Below are positions 16,462-25,480 of a DNA stretch of 64,000 nucleotides, in pieces. The first letter of the stretch is position 1. Each line of letters begins with the position of its first letter. A program made the translations under genes and the position numbers. The stretch is from an uncultured Myxococcales bacterium (lineage in GTDB: Bacteria; Myxococcota_A; Bradymonadia; UBA7976; VGTA01). The notes below the pieces were generated by a model. It saw only the letters and a program-made list of their open reading frames with translations, was not told where the DNA came from and made no database searches. The stretch is taken from contig CAKZRU010000097.1 of NCBI GenBank assembly GCA_937146725.1, forward strand, positions 1 through 64,000, given 5' to 3'.

Positions 16462-16713
16462 CAGTTTTACCCTTATTATTTAGAGAGGACAAACAAGAAA
16501 GTCTCTCATAGTTAAAATGTTGGGTAAGCACAAGCTAAGTTTAATCTTTATAAGAGATTTCTTCAGATTTATTCTCATCACTTTAAGACATCTTTTTCTA
16601 AGTTCAGAACACTATTGCTTTCAACTTACAGAAAGAGTAGATGTAAGGTCTTAATACCCAATTCTTTATTTATTTATGCGCACAAGCGCTTAAAACCTAA
16701 CAAGGAGAGTCTT

Positions 16714-18534
16714 ATGAAGCTTAATCTATCATTGCTTCTTTTGACCTGCTCGCTTGCTTTCATCGCATGTGATGATAGCGGTGATGACACCACAGCAGGT
16801 ACTGAAATGGCCGGCACCGAGATGGCCGGCACCGAAATGGCTGGCACCGAAATGGCCGGCACCGAAATGGCTGGCACCGAAATGGCTGGCACCGAGATGG
16901 CTGGCACCGAGATGGCTGGCACTGAGATGGCTGGCACCGAGATGGCTGGCACCGAAATGGCCGGTACCACAATGACCGGTATCTGTAATGAGGTTGTAGA
17001 AGTTGGTGCAACTTGTGAGCCTAGCAATGACTGTTGCGCTCGTGGTTCATTCTGTAACCCAACTTCAGAGACTGAAGGACAATGTGTTCGTAACTGTGAA
17101 ATCCCTGAAGAGGGTGATCCAGTTGGTTGTGAAGCTCGTGAGCTTTGTGTAGAAAATGGTGAGCAAGGTGATGATGGAATCACTCCTGGCTTCTGTCTAC
17201 CAAGTGACAACTGTGAGCCTGGCAACGAGAACCTAGCTTGTGGCGAAGGTGAATTCCACTGTCTACGTGTTCAAAACATCACTCTTTGTATTGGTGACCT
17301 TGCTGAGGCACGTGCAGAAGACCCAAGCCTAATCGTTGGCGAAGGTGAGCCTTGTGACGTATTCAACGAGACTGCACCTACTTTCTGTGAGCCTGGTCTA
17401 ACTTGTGAGTCAAACGGTACTGAGCGTGTTTGTCGTGCTGCTTGTTCAGCAGATGCTGATTGTGGTGAGGGCGAAAACTGCCTTGATTACACAGACGTAA
17501 CTGACGGACTTAACTACAAGTTCTGTTCACCTGTGTGTGATCTTGCTAACCCAGATTGCGGTGAGACTGGCGCTTGCGTAATCACTGACATTCTTAATGA
17601 TGTTGCTTACGGAACTTGCCAAGAGGTTGGTGCTGAAAACCTAGCAGCTGCTGGCGAAGCATGTAACATCTTTGACTCTGAGTCTCCACTCAAGTTCTGT
17701 GGCGCTGGCCAAAGCTGTGAGTTCAACGGTGTAAACAGCGTTTGTACTGCAATCTGTAACGACATGGTTATGTGCGCAGAGGGCGAGACCTGTGTTGACG
17801 CAACCGAGCGATACAACGAGGCTTTCCAATACAACTTCTGTACTACTCCTTGTGATCCTTTAGCTCAAGACTGCGCTAACGGCGAAGCTTGTGCTTTCTC
17901 TGGCGTAATCAATGATGCTCCTGCTGGTACTTGTGTAAGCGAGCCTGCAGCCGGTATGGGCCAAAATGGCGACGACTGCGTAAGCGGTGCAAACGCTCCT
18001 TATTGGGGTGACTGCGCAGCTAACAACGTTTGTTTCATTGATGACGAAGCAACTGGCGCTGGTAGCTGTGGTAGCTTCTGTGCTGACGGCCGTAGCGACC
18101 TTTGTACAGGTGAATACCAAGCATGTGTTGACAGTGCAGTCGACGGTTTAGGTCTTTGCTCTGGTGCTTGTGATATCTTCAGCGGTACCGGTTGTGATGA
18201 GGGCGAGAGCTGCCTATTCAGCAACGAGGGTGCAAATGCTGAGGGTACTCTAGCGGCAACTGGTTTCTGTGAGGAAAATGCTGACGCTGGCCAAGTTGGT
18301 ACAGAGGAAGCTTGTGTAATGGGTATGCTTGACATCGGTGACGGTGAGAGCTTCGAATATCCATTCCTTAACAACTGTCCTCCTGGCCACATCTGTATCG
18401 GTGTTGCTCAAGGCCAGCCTCCAATTTGTCTCCAAATGTGTGACCAAAACGCTGCAGAAAACACTTGTGCAGACGGTCTTACTTGCCAAGGTCTGTTCCA
18501 AGGTATCGAGAGCGTTGGTGTTTGCTTCCAGTAA
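16714..18534 (+). CDS. Cys-rich repeat lipoprotein with GTEMA stalk, probably abundant
   Basis: 606 aa. Signal peptide with lipobox ending 'AFIAC', then about ten acidic residues, 11 tetrapeptides GTEM-A-type (16795-16977), and a long Cys-rich region. At least two ~100-residue modules repeat the pattern C-x-(I/V)-F-(N/D)...F-C-x-x-G-x-x-C-x-x-N-G...V-C-x-A-x-C, as in other myxobacterial-type Cys-rich surface lipoproteins; many disulfides are expected. Start: ATG at 16714 has AAGGAG 8 nt upstream; the frame extends to 16615 without a ribosome site. Codon use differs from its neighbours: Asn AAC, Phe TTC, Ile ATC, Glu GAG and Arg CGT dominate, typical of strongly expressed genes. A strong terminator follows. 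Function (surface coat, adhesion or binding) unknown. Confidence 0.88.
   Translation: MKLNLSLLLLTCSLAFIACDDSGDDTTAGTEMAGTEMAGTEMAGTEMAGTEMAGTEMAGTEMAGTEMAGTEMAGTEMAGTEMAGTTMTGICNEVVEVGATCEPSNDCCARGSFCNPTSETEGQCVRNCEIPEEGDPVGCEARELCVENGEQGDDGITPGFCLPSDNCEPGNENLACGEGEFHCLRVQNITLCIGDLAEARAEDPSLIVGEGEPCDVFNETAPTFCEPGLTCESNGTERVCRAACSADADCGEGENCLDYTDVTDGLNYKFCSPVCDLANPDCGETGACVITDILNDVAYGTCQEVGAENLAAAGEACNIFDSESPLKFCGAGQSCEFNGVNSVCTAICNDMVMCAEGETCVDATERYNEAFQYNFCTTPCDPLAQDCANGEACAFSGVINDAPAGTCVSEPAAGMGQNGDDCVSGANAPYWGDCAANNVCFIDDEATGAGSCGSFCADGRSDLCTGEYQACVDSAVDGLGLCSGACDIFSGTGCDEGESCLFSNEGANAEGTLAATGFCEENADAGQVGTEEACVMGMLDIGDGESFEYPFLNNCPPGHICIGVAQGQPPICLQMCDQNAAENTCADGLTCQGLFQGIESVGVCFQ
16795..16977. 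repeat. 12-bp tandem repeat coding for GTEMA tetrapeptides
   Basis: About 14 units of ggNacNgaNatggc(c/t), with third-base variants (gaa/gag, gcc/gct, acc/act) scattered between units; the last units are altered (accaca atg accggt). It lies right after the lipidated Cys and short acidic spacer. Confidence 0.93.
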
Positions 18535-18542
18535 GCAATATG

Positions 18543-18594
18543 GGTGATTAATTCACCACTTTAGATATCTTCGGATATCTTGAGTTGATACTCA
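18543..18594 (+). other. Run of three short hairpins in the 3' untranslated region
   Basis: After the lipoprotein stop the RNA can form three consecutive stems: ggtga/tcacc (18543-18557), agatatc-TTCG-gatatct (18563-18580, a 7-bp stem with a C(UUCG)G loop), and tgagt/actca (18581-18594). They abut each other and lead directly into the terminator hairpin. Such a structured 3' end commonly protects abundant mRNAs from 3' exonucleases (established for UUCG-capped stems); the role here is inferred. Confidence 0.65.
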
Positions 18595-18598
18595 GTTC

Positions 18599-18630
18599 AA
18601 AGGGCAAAACTTTCGGGTTTTGCCCTTTTT
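18599..18630 (+). terminator. Rho-independent terminator of the Cys-rich lipoprotein gene
   Basis: Perfect 12-bp stem aaagggcaaaac / gttttgcccttt with a 6-nt loop (tttcgg), followed by a T-rich tail. It ends the 16714-18534 transcript and isolates it from the next gene. Confidence 0.93.
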
Positions 18631-18707
18631 CGTTTTTATGGTCTCCAACTTTACATTAGGTTAAGATCACTACAGATCTATGTATTGTTTTAGTTAAGGA
18701 GATCACC

Positions 18708-20156
18708 ATGTCTGTTATTAGTCGTTACTATTTAAAAACGATAAGCAAACTCTCTTATTTTTTTTGCCCCTTAGTTTTATGTCTACTCGCTTTAATGTTG
18801 ATAGGACAATCAACTCAAGGGTTTGCCTTTGGTTTGTTTGTCAGTCCGCAAAGTATAACTACCGATTCCAAAGCTCGTATGTTTGTAGCGCGCACTGCAA
18901 ATGGGCTTAAGTTTTTGGTTCAAGGTAGAGCTGCCAGTGAAGCTGAAGCAAAGGCCTTTTGGTTACTTCCCGTACCCAATGTGGCGAACTTAGATGAAAA
19001 CCCACCCATGATTCGCTCGATTGATCCAGCGCCATTAATGGAGTTAGCTGATCTAAGTGCACCGCAGTTTGAAGGCGCTTGCAATGATGAACCTAATGGT
19101 CAAGTTGCTGATGCTAAACAAGAATTTGATCCGACTCCGGTGAATATGCAACGTGCGCTTTCTTTTAATGCACAGAAACTTTCGCCTCCAATGGGCATGC
19201 CGGATGGTGATAGTGAATTGCATCGCTATTTAACCCAAGAGGGCATTGAAATGACAGAGTCCATCGATGAGCTGATTCGCTGGGCCAGCGATCAGAACTT
19301 GATGATTATTTTGATCGAGTTTGAAGAAAGAGTCATTAGTGAAGGTGCTTCACCGGCCATTGAGATCGACCTAAATCTTCCTGAGAATACGGATATTCGA
19401 GTTTCACTTAAGCAATTAACCAATACCGTCATGGGCAATAGCACCGACTTTGTATTTTATATTATGGGTCAAGAACGCTTTCGCTCAAACTTTCCAACGA
19501 CCGAGCTTGATAACTCAGTCGTTAGCTTTAATTCAGAAACGGAAACTGATTATTTAATGCAGTTTGATGTTGTTTCCCTAGCCCGACAAAGCCAATTATT
19601 TGTCACTGAATATGTAGGTCAGCTTTCTCCAAGCACCTTTACAAATCCAATGCTCGCTGAACTCAGAAATAGCATCTTGGCAGATAAACTCACCCGTTTA
19701 AGAGCTCGTTTGATTGCGGCAGCATTAAGAAACAATGCTGAGAGTATAACTTTTAGTCCTGTTATGGGCGGTAACTACCAAAGAAATCATCGAGTAGAGG
19801 GATATATGTGTCCAGAGCTTGCCGGTCAAGAAGCAGGACAAGAAGCAGGACAAGAAGCAGGACAAGAAGCAGGGCAAGAAGCCGGACAAGAAGCCGGACT
19901 AGAAGCCGGACAAGAAGCTGGACTAGAAGCCGGTCAAGAAGTAGAATCAGGGCAAGATAACGAGGCTGGCCAAATCATGGAGGATATGGCAGGAGCATCA
20001 GAGGGTGAATCAGAAGAAGTATCGAATAACCAATCCGCAAATGATGGTGGCTGTGAGCAAACTAAGCCTAACCTAAACCTTTGGGTCTTATTTGCTTTGA
20101 TCTTTGCATTGCAGGCGCTCATCAAAAGAGAAAAGGCGACCTTATCATATGAGTGA
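18708..20156 (+). CDS. DUF2330-like anchored protein with AGQE stalk
   Basis: 482 aa. Signal peptide (about 12-41), then 'GLFVSPQSITTDSKARMFVA' and 'EAKAFWLLPVPNVANL', which resemble DUF2330 proteins of myxobacteria, although the paired N-terminal cysteines of that family are not seen. Near the C-terminus are about ten AGQE/AGLE tetrapeptides (19821-19942), an acidic spacer, then 'DGGCEQ', a hydrophobic helix and a basic tail: a MYXO-CTERM-like anchor. Strong ribosome site TTAAGGAGATCACC before ATG at 18708. The last 8 nt overlap the HAD phosphatase gene. Family assignment moderate; the exported, anchored nature is clear. Confidence 0.75.
   Translation: MSVISRYYLKTISKLSYFFCPLVLCLLALMLIGQSTQGFAFGLFVSPQSITTDSKARMFVARTANGLKFLVQGRAASEAEAKAFWLLPVPNVANLDENPPMIRSIDPAPLMELADLSAPQFEGACNDEPNGQVADAKQEFDPTPVNMQRALSFNAQKLSPPMGMPDGDSELHRYLTQEGIEMTESIDELIRWASDQNLMIILIEFEERVISEGASPAIEIDLNLPENTDIRVSLKQLTNTVMGNSTDFVFYIMGQERFRSNFPTTELDNSVVSFNSETETDYLMQFDVVSLARQSQLFVTEYVGQLSPSTFTNPMLAELRNSILADKLTRLRARLIAAALRNNAESITFSPVMGGNYQRNHRVEGYMCPELAGQEAGQEAGQEAGQEAGQEAGQEAGLEAGQEAGLEAGQEVESGQDNEAGQIMEDMAGASEGESEEVSNNQSANDGGCEQTKPNLNLWVLFALIFALQALIKREKATLSYE
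19821..19942. repeat. 12-bp tandem repeat coding for AGQE tetrapeptides
   Basis: About ten units of gcNgg(a/t)caagaa, with two ctagaa (Leu-Glu) variants alternating at the 3' side. Located between the folded domain and the C-terminal anchor. Confidence 0.93.
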
Positions 20157-21009
20157 ACTTTTTGAAAAGTGGTCTGCACATTTCCAAAAGACTTCTACAG
20201 ATCACTCAAATCAGTCACTGAGCTTGACTGGAGATGAGGCCTTTGTTTTTGATTGTGATCAAACTTTGATTCACGGCGACATTGGGGAAGCAACCCTTAG
20301 GTTAGCCTTGGAACGACGTTGGGTCATTAGCCATGATGCATGGTGGCAACATCTGATTGAGGCGGAGTTTTCAACAGCAGAAATAAATTCATGGCGTCAA
20401 GGGTATGAGCTAGAAGCAAATCGAATTTCAACTGAGCATGAAAAAGATAAAAAAAGTGCTTCTTTGTCCCAAGAGCTTTGGGAAGCCTATGAAAAGCTTT
20501 GTATGGATGATGTTGAGTCGGCCTATATCTTTGCAGCTCGTATTGCTTATCAAAGACATCCCGTTGAGTTGGCACTTATCACAGATTCGGCATTACAACA
20601 GGATGAACAAGTTCGCTTTAGACCTTCTGTAATTAGTTTAGTACAAGAAATCCAAAAGCAAGCTAAGGTATGGATTGTGAGCAGTAGTCATATTGGAATT
20701 GTACGAGTCATTGCCCATCACTATAATATCCCAAGCCAGCAGGTAATTGGCATTGACTTTGCCCTCGACAAACAGCAAACATACAGCCAAAACTTGATAC
20801 AGCCAGCGCCTATAGGGCCCAAAAAGATCAATGCTTTTCAGGTATTAAATCAAGCTCAGCCCTTTTTAATGGCGGGAGATAGTAAGCATGATTTGCCCAT
20901 GATGCATTATGCAAAAAGTGCCCTGTTTATTGATCACCATAAGTCAATAGGCCTAAGACAAAGCGCTCAAGAGCTTGGGGCGATGATTGTTGATTCAAAG
21001 CAACTTTAG
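20149..21009 (+). CDS. HAD-superfamily phosphatase (phosphoserine-phosphatase-like)
   Basis: 286 aa cytoplasmic enzyme. All HAD motifs are visible: motif I 'FVFDCDQTLIHGD', motif II Ser in 'WIVSSSHIG', the Lys in 'IGPKKINAFQ', and motif III 'GDSKHDLPMM'. The helical cap between motifs I and II (about 40-150) places it in subfamily I. Start ATG at 20149; an upstream in-frame ATG at 20104 lies inside the preceding gene. It overlaps that gene by 8 nt, so translation is probably coupled, though a functional tie to a surface protein is not obvious. Substrate unknown; phosphoserine is only one option. Confidence 0.85.
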   Translation: MSELFEKWSAHFQKTSTDHSNQSLSLTGDEAFVFDCDQTLIHGDIGEATLRLALERRWVISHDAWWQHLIEAEFSTAEINSWRQGYELEANRISTEHEKDKKSASLSQELWEAYEKLCMDDVESAYIFAARIAYQRHPVELALITDSALQQDEQVRFRPSVISLVQEIQKQAKVWIVSSSHIGIVRVIAHHYNIPSQQVIGIDFALDKQQTYSQNLIQPAPIGPKKINAFQVLNQAQPFLMAGDSKHDLPMMHYAKSALFIDHHKSIGLRQSAQELGAMIVDSKQL

Positions 21010-21108
21010 TTCACTATGCTTAACTTCACTGCACTTCATTATACTGGGCCATAATCATTTTTGGACTAGATCTTACCCTGAGTTATGTGAATCTAAATAT
21101 TTAGGTCG

Positions 21109-22545
21109 TTAAAAAAGAAGACCAATATAAGCTGATAAAGTAAATACTGTGGTTTCTTCGATTCTAATTCGGCGACCAATGGCATCAATGTTTGGAACAT
21201 AGGTAGGATTGTGCTCACTGCGCTGCTGAGTATTTTTGGGTGGTACTCTCACGCCATACTCATCGACACTATTGCTTAGCAAGTCTTTACCAATCTTAGC
21301 ATTGCTTAAGTTATGCTCTGTTTCGTGCGCCAAAGCGAGATCGGCACCGATTTTGAAGTACTCTGAAGCATAAACACCTAAACCTAAGTGACCTCGAACT
21401 GTCATAAACTGCTCAACAGTTGTGATTCCATCAAACGTGGCTGGTGCTTGGGAAAGAAAGCTAGGATCTCGTGCATTTTCATTATAAAAGGCACAGTTAT
21501 CTTTACCATCACGAGCTTGCAACTCTCGATTACAAGAGACAGCTCCTACCGCTAAAGCATCAAAAAGCTCGCTGTAATCACGACCTTCTGCTTGATAGGC
21601 AACACCAAGTCCAAGATCAATAAAGATCTTCATGCCTTCACGAGGATTTTCAAAGGGAATTAATTCAACCCCAAAGTCAAAGCCACCACGCGCTCCGGGC
21701 AAGTAAAACTCTTGTGCACCGGTTGCTGAATATTGCTTGAAAGGAGATTTTAAAGAGCTGCCCAAAGGTAAGTTTGCTTCAAAGCGCGCATAGGGCTCTA
21801 CATACTCATATCGTCTTGAAAAGCTTGTGCCTAATACTAACTCATGCACACCTCGTCCTACTCCGCCAGTTGAGACAGGTCTTGGTCGCATTTCAGAGCC
21901 GGTAGGTGCTCGATAACCAAGTTCGATCACCCACTCTCCACGAGTGTCATCTCTTTCACTGCTAATCGGTGCATAGCGTAGCTTATAAAGCATATCGCCA
22001 AAACCCGCTCTTTTGGGTAGGCCACTCATAAATCCACCATCGGGCACAGTGAACAGCTTTTGGGTATCTCCATTGGGAGAAATACTACTGATACTTGAAT
22101 CAACCGCAGTGTTTGTAGGATCTCCGCCATTACCCGCAAAGCGAATTTCTTGAGTATCTTCCACTACAATGGGGGCTTCAATCCAAAGTTCTAGATCTTT
22201 GAAAAGCCCAAAGCGTGCGCGAGGCACAAGTTCATGTGTATAGCGTGCATAACGTAATTCTTTAACATGAATAAGCTGTCCGTTAGTATCTACTCCTGGA
22301 CAGGTCATAGTATCTTCTTGGGAACAGTTGTACTCGCGAGTGATTTTTGCTCTGCGTAGATGACGTCGGTAAAAAACCTCACCGATAAAATCAAAAGGAT
22401 TACCTTCTTCGGCGGCATCTGCAACAATTGTGGGTTCAGCTGCATCTACATCTGTAATACTCATACCTGTATATAGGCATAACGTACACATGAGAGACGC
22501 AAGATTACTAAAGCTTAAGTATTTGTTTTTAATGTATTTCATCAT
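21109..22545 (-). CDS. Outer-membrane beta-barrel protein
   Basis: 478 aa. Signal peptide (to about residue 35), many alternating hydrophobic strands ('ELGYRAPTG', 'ELVLGTSFSRRYEYVEPYARFE', 'FIDLGLGVAYQ', 'VRGHLGLGVYASEYFKIGAD') and a C-terminal strand ending in Phe ('LSAYIGLLF'), the barrel-assembly signature. The N-terminal extension contains cysteines and a charged segment. SD-like AGGGGAT directly precedes ATG ATG at 22545. Divergent from menB. Could be a passive pore or a structural barrel; no substrate is indicated. Confidence 0.82.
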   Translation of the reverse strand: MMKYIKNKYLSFSNLASLMCTLCLYTGMSITDVDAAEPTIVADAAEEGNPFDFIGEVFYRRHLRRAKITREYNCSQEDTMTCPGVDTNGQLIHVKELRYARYTHELVPRARFGLFKDLELWIEAPIVVEDTQEIRFAGNGGDPTNTAVDSSISSISPNGDTQKLFTVPDGGFMSGLPKRAGFGDMLYKLRYAPISSERDDTRGEWVIELGYRAPTGSEMRPRPVSTGGVGRGVHELVLGTSFSRRYEYVEPYARFEANLPLGSSLKSPFKQYSATGAQEFYLPGARGGFDFGVELIPFENPREGMKIFIDLGLGVAYQAEGRDYSELFDALAVGAVSCNRELQARDGKDNCAFYNENARDPSFLSQAPATFDGITTVEQFMTVRGHLGLGVYASEYFKIGADLALAHETEHNLSNAKIGKDLLSNSVDEYGVRVPPKNTQQRSEHNPTYVPNIDAIGRRIRIEETTVFTLSAYIGLLF

Positions 22546-22686
22546 ATCCCCTAAGCGACTTGCTCAGTTGAGAGGTGGCGAACTTTTTGCCAAGATACAA
22601 TAAAGTCTTGAGTGTGACTAGATGTAATCCACTATGTATGTCAAACTGTTCCCCAATTTAAAACAGACAAAAGGTAAATAAGAATT

Positions 22687-23589
22687 ATGGTTTCCGAAAT
22701 ATTTGACCCAAGCCAATGGGATAAAGTATCTGGCTTTGAGTTCACTGATATCACCTATCATCGAGCCAAAGCGCATGGAACAGTGAGAATCGCTTTTGAT
22801 CGCCCCGAGGTACGTAACGCCTTTAGACCCAATACTGTCGATGAGTTATATACTGCGCTTGATCATGCTAGACAGTGGAGTGATGTGGGCTGCGTTCTCA
22901 TTACCGGCAATGGTCCTTCTCCCAAAGATGGGGGCTGGGCCTTTTGTTCTGGTGGCGACCAAAGAATTCGTGGTAAAGCGGGTTATGAGTATTTTGAAGA
23001 TGACAAGGGTAATGAGCCTGTTGATCAAGCCAAACTTGGTCGCTTACACATCTTGGAAGTCCAAAGACTGATTCGGTTTATGCCCAAGGTGGTTATCGCT
23101 GTCGTACCCGGCTGGGCTGTGGGTGGTGGTCACAGCCTGCATGTGGTTTGTGACTTAACTTTAGCAAGTAAAGAACATGCGATCTTTAAACAGACCGATG
23201 CCGATGTGGCTAGCTTTGATGGTGGGTATGGTTCGGGTTTGCTTGCGCGACAAGTTGGGCAAAAAAAAGCACGGGAGATCTTTTTTTGTGGCTTTAACTA
23301 CTCTGCAGACGAAGCGGCTGAAATGGGTATGGTCAATCGCTCGATCCCACATGCTGAGCTTGAAAAAGAAGCGCTTCGTTGGGCCGCTGAAATCAACAAT
23401 AAGAGTCCAACCGCTCAACGAATGTTAAAATATGCGTTTAACCTACCTGATGATGGATTAGTGGGTCAGCAACTCTTTGCCGGTGAAGCCACCCGTTTAG
23501 CCTATGGTACAGATGAAGCAGTAGAAGGCCGAGACTCCTTTTTACAAAAAAGACCAAGAGATTTTTCAAGGTTCCCTTGGTACTATTGA
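22687..23589 (+). CDS. menB: 1,4-dihydroxy-2-naphthoyl-CoA synthase (menaquinone synthesis)
   Basis: Closes the naphthoquinone ring from o-succinylbenzoyl-CoA. Crotonase-fold motifs in order: 'RPEVRNAFRPNTVDELY', the oxyanion block 'FCSGGDQRIRG', 'PGWAVGGGHSLHVVCDLTLAS', 'QTDADVASFDGGYGS' and the C-terminal 'RPRDFSRFPWYY' characteristic of MenB. 300 aa is typical. Transcribed alone; no other men gene is in the window, so the pathway is scattered. Indicates the organism respires with menaquinone. Start ATG 22687, upstream AAAGG rather far (13 nt). Confidence 0.96.
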   Translation: MVSEIFDPSQWDKVSGFEFTDITYHRAKAHGTVRIAFDRPEVRNAFRPNTVDELYTALDHARQWSDVGCVLITGNGPSPKDGGWAFCSGGDQRIRGKAGYEYFEDDKGNEPVDQAKLGRLHILEVQRLIRFMPKVVIAVVPGWAVGGGHSLHVVCDLTLASKEHAIFKQTDADVASFDGGYGSGLLARQVGQKKAREIFFCGFNYSADEAAEMGMVNRSIPHAELEKEALRWAAEINNKSPTAQRMLKYAFNLPDDGLVGQQLFAGEATRLAYGTDEAVEGRDSFLQKRPRDFSRFPWYY

Positions 23590-23777
23590 GACTTTGGTTT
23601 ATTTGCTCAGTAAAATATTTACCGATCAAGTATTTACCGGCCTTGTTTAAATGATGTATGTCGAGCCAACATAAGCCCCCGCTTTTGCACTCGTGATCGC
23701 TTTTATCTTTGTCTTCAACGTTGAGACATGTATATAAATAAGCCTTACTCAGTTTACAGAAGCGGATTTAACGATTT

Positions 23778-24719
23778 ATGAAGACCTTAAGTGCTTGGCT
23801 TTCGCCCTTTGACCCTCGAGGGATGTCGTTATGGGGGAGTGTCGCCTGTTTTATCTTAGCCTATGGATTATATGGAGTGCAGGGGCGCTTGGTTGAAGTA
23901 TGGCCTAATCGTTGCAGTTTAATTAAATCACAGCTATTGCAAGCCACCCAAATAGATCTTCCTTCAGATCAAAAAAACTCGATTTCACATCCGCTTTTGC
24001 TTCAAAGTGTAAAGGTTTCTGAGCAAAAGCTAGATCAGTATTGGCTGATAGCAAATCATGACCAAAAAGAGGACTCTTGGTTGATTCCCAAGGCTGACTA
24101 TTATGAAGCTCAGGTAAAACTCAATCGAATGAAGCCTATTTGGGTTGAAATTAAGTCTATAGATGGACAGCATCTGAGTCTAACCTATGAGCCCGAACAA
24201 AGTCCGGTTGAGCTCTATAAGTATCTTATGCAAAGCAAGGGTTTAAAAGAAGCCCACTCAATGATTGAAGAACAGGCCTTTTCGCGCTCTTCTTTGGAGA
24301 AACTCGGTTATGAAAAAACACCTTATGACTTAAGTTGTCAAAGAGAGCACATGGACAAAGAATTACATTTGTTGGTGGCCCTGCTCTTAAAAAGTACCGT
24401 CGTTGGTTTAGAATCTGTAGAGCAGATTAACCATCAACTTTGGTTAAGCAAAAGACAGGTTGCTGACCGCCAACACTATAAAGTTCAGTCGCTCGATCAA
24501 GCAAAAAGCGCTGATGGTTCTTGGTCTATTTCCTGGGTGAAAAATAAGCATGTTTCTCAAACAAAATCGATCGTAGACAGGCCTTTCAATCTAAATACGG
24601 AAACTCCACCTGCTTGGCTTATCACCCTATTACAAACACTCAGTTCCGTTGATAAGCCAGCAACGCACCTAGCGACTCAACTTGCTACACTTGCCCCCGA
24701 GATTAAACTCATTAAGTAG
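23778..24719 (+). CDS. Membrane-anchored protein, function unknown
   Basis: 313 aa. One N-terminal membrane helix (about 14-34, 'GMSLWGSVACFILAYGLYGV'), then a soluble, probably periplasmic, domain with mixed strands and helices. Two cysteines sit at about 46 and 185. No family recognised. The next gene follows by 22 nt, so the two likely form a unit. No clear ribosome site before ATG at 23778. Confidence 0.7.
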   Translation: MKTLSAWLSPFDPRGMSLWGSVACFILAYGLYGVQGRLVEVWPNRCSLIKSQLLQATQIDLPSDQKNSISHPLLLQSVKVSEQKLDQYWLIANHDQKEDSWLIPKADYYEAQVKLNRMKPIWVEIKSIDGQHLSLTYEPEQSPVELYKYLMQSKGLKEAHSMIEEQAFSRSSLEKLGYEKTPYDLSCQREHMDKELHLLVALLLKSTVVGLESVEQINHQLWLSKRQVADRQHYKVQSLDQAKSADGSWSISWVKNKHVSQTKSIVDRPFNLNTETPPAWLITLLQTLSSVDKPATHLATQLATLAPEIKLIK

Positions 24720-24741
24720 TCAAAGGAAGCTAGGTGATCAT

Positions 24742-25446
24742 ATGGGCCTGACTTATCTTCAAATCTTCTTCAGCAGAGTCTGTTGTTTCTGTCATCATGC
24801 ATTTCTTTCCTGGTTAATCAACCTAAAGAACCTTAAGCTTGCTTTGATCTTAAGAAACATGAAGTCCTGTGGATTTAAATGTTTAATACTGTGCTTGATT
24901 GCTATACTGCCGATGAAGAACTATGCAGAAAAAACTCCTGCTAGAAGCCGAATGACGACCTTGACAGTTAAGCAGTATATAAAAGCCTTGGAAAAAAAGC
25001 CTAATCTCTTAGTAAAATCACTTAACAAGCTCAAGTTACTACAAGAAGTTACCGGCCAAGCCAACACAAGCCTTCAAAAGCCTTCTAGAAAGCAAAGTTT
25101 AGCGACCAAAAGAAAGATTAAAAAACGACTTAAGCAGACAAGTGTTTTATTGAGTAACATATACGCATTGGTTGCAGATTATTTTCAAGCGGAACGAAGC
25201 ACTAACGTGCAGTCGAAACTGTATCTGAAGTTAAGAAAGACAGTCTGGCTACTTTTGAATCGTGAGCAAAAACTCTTTCAAGGGAGCAATGGTCGATTTT
25301 GCTTGAGGGCTGTATGGGAAAGGTTGCTTGCACAAAGTTACTTATCTGTGAATCAATATAAACGTGCTCAACATCACTTTTTAAGAGCATATCAATGTGG
25401 TGGTTCTGTCGATGACCTAACAGCTGCTCAAAAGATTAAGCATTAG
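24742..25446 (+). CDS. Lys-rich exported or membrane protein, function unknown
   Basis: 234 aa from ATG 24742, which has AAAGGA and AGGTGA upstream. A later ATG (24859) would start a cleaner signal peptide ('MKSCGFKCLILCLIAILP', then 'NYA'), so the true start is uncertain; the longer version would have two hydrophobic stretches. The rest is basic and helical, ending in a region of paired helices ('RLLAQSYLSVNQYKRAQHHFLRAY', a TPR-like pair) around 205-228. Sits 22 nt after the preceding membrane protein and 34 nt before the ATE-like gene. Function unknown. Confidence 0.6.
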   Translation: MGLTYLQIFFSRVCCFCHHAFLSWLINLKNLKLALILRNMKSCGFKCLILCLIAILPMKNYAEKTPARSRMTTLTVKQYIKALEKKPNLLVKSLNKLKLLQEVTGQANTSLQKPSRKQSLATKRKIKKRLKQTSVLLSNIYALVADYFQAERSTNVQSKLYLKLRKTVWLLLNREQKLFQGSNGRFCLRAVWERLLAQSYLSVNQYKRAQHHFLRAYQCGGSVDDLTAAQKIKH

Positions 25447-25480
25447 GGCAATAATTGTAATTTATAAAGGTATATAGCGG

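Noticed and set aside
16462-16713. Lysine riboswitch upstream of asd
   Set aside because: No conserved core could be recognised in the leader.
16674-17225. Frames opposite the GTEMA repeats
   Set aside because: Mirror images of the repeat; no ribosome site, and the plus-strand lipoprotein is well supported.
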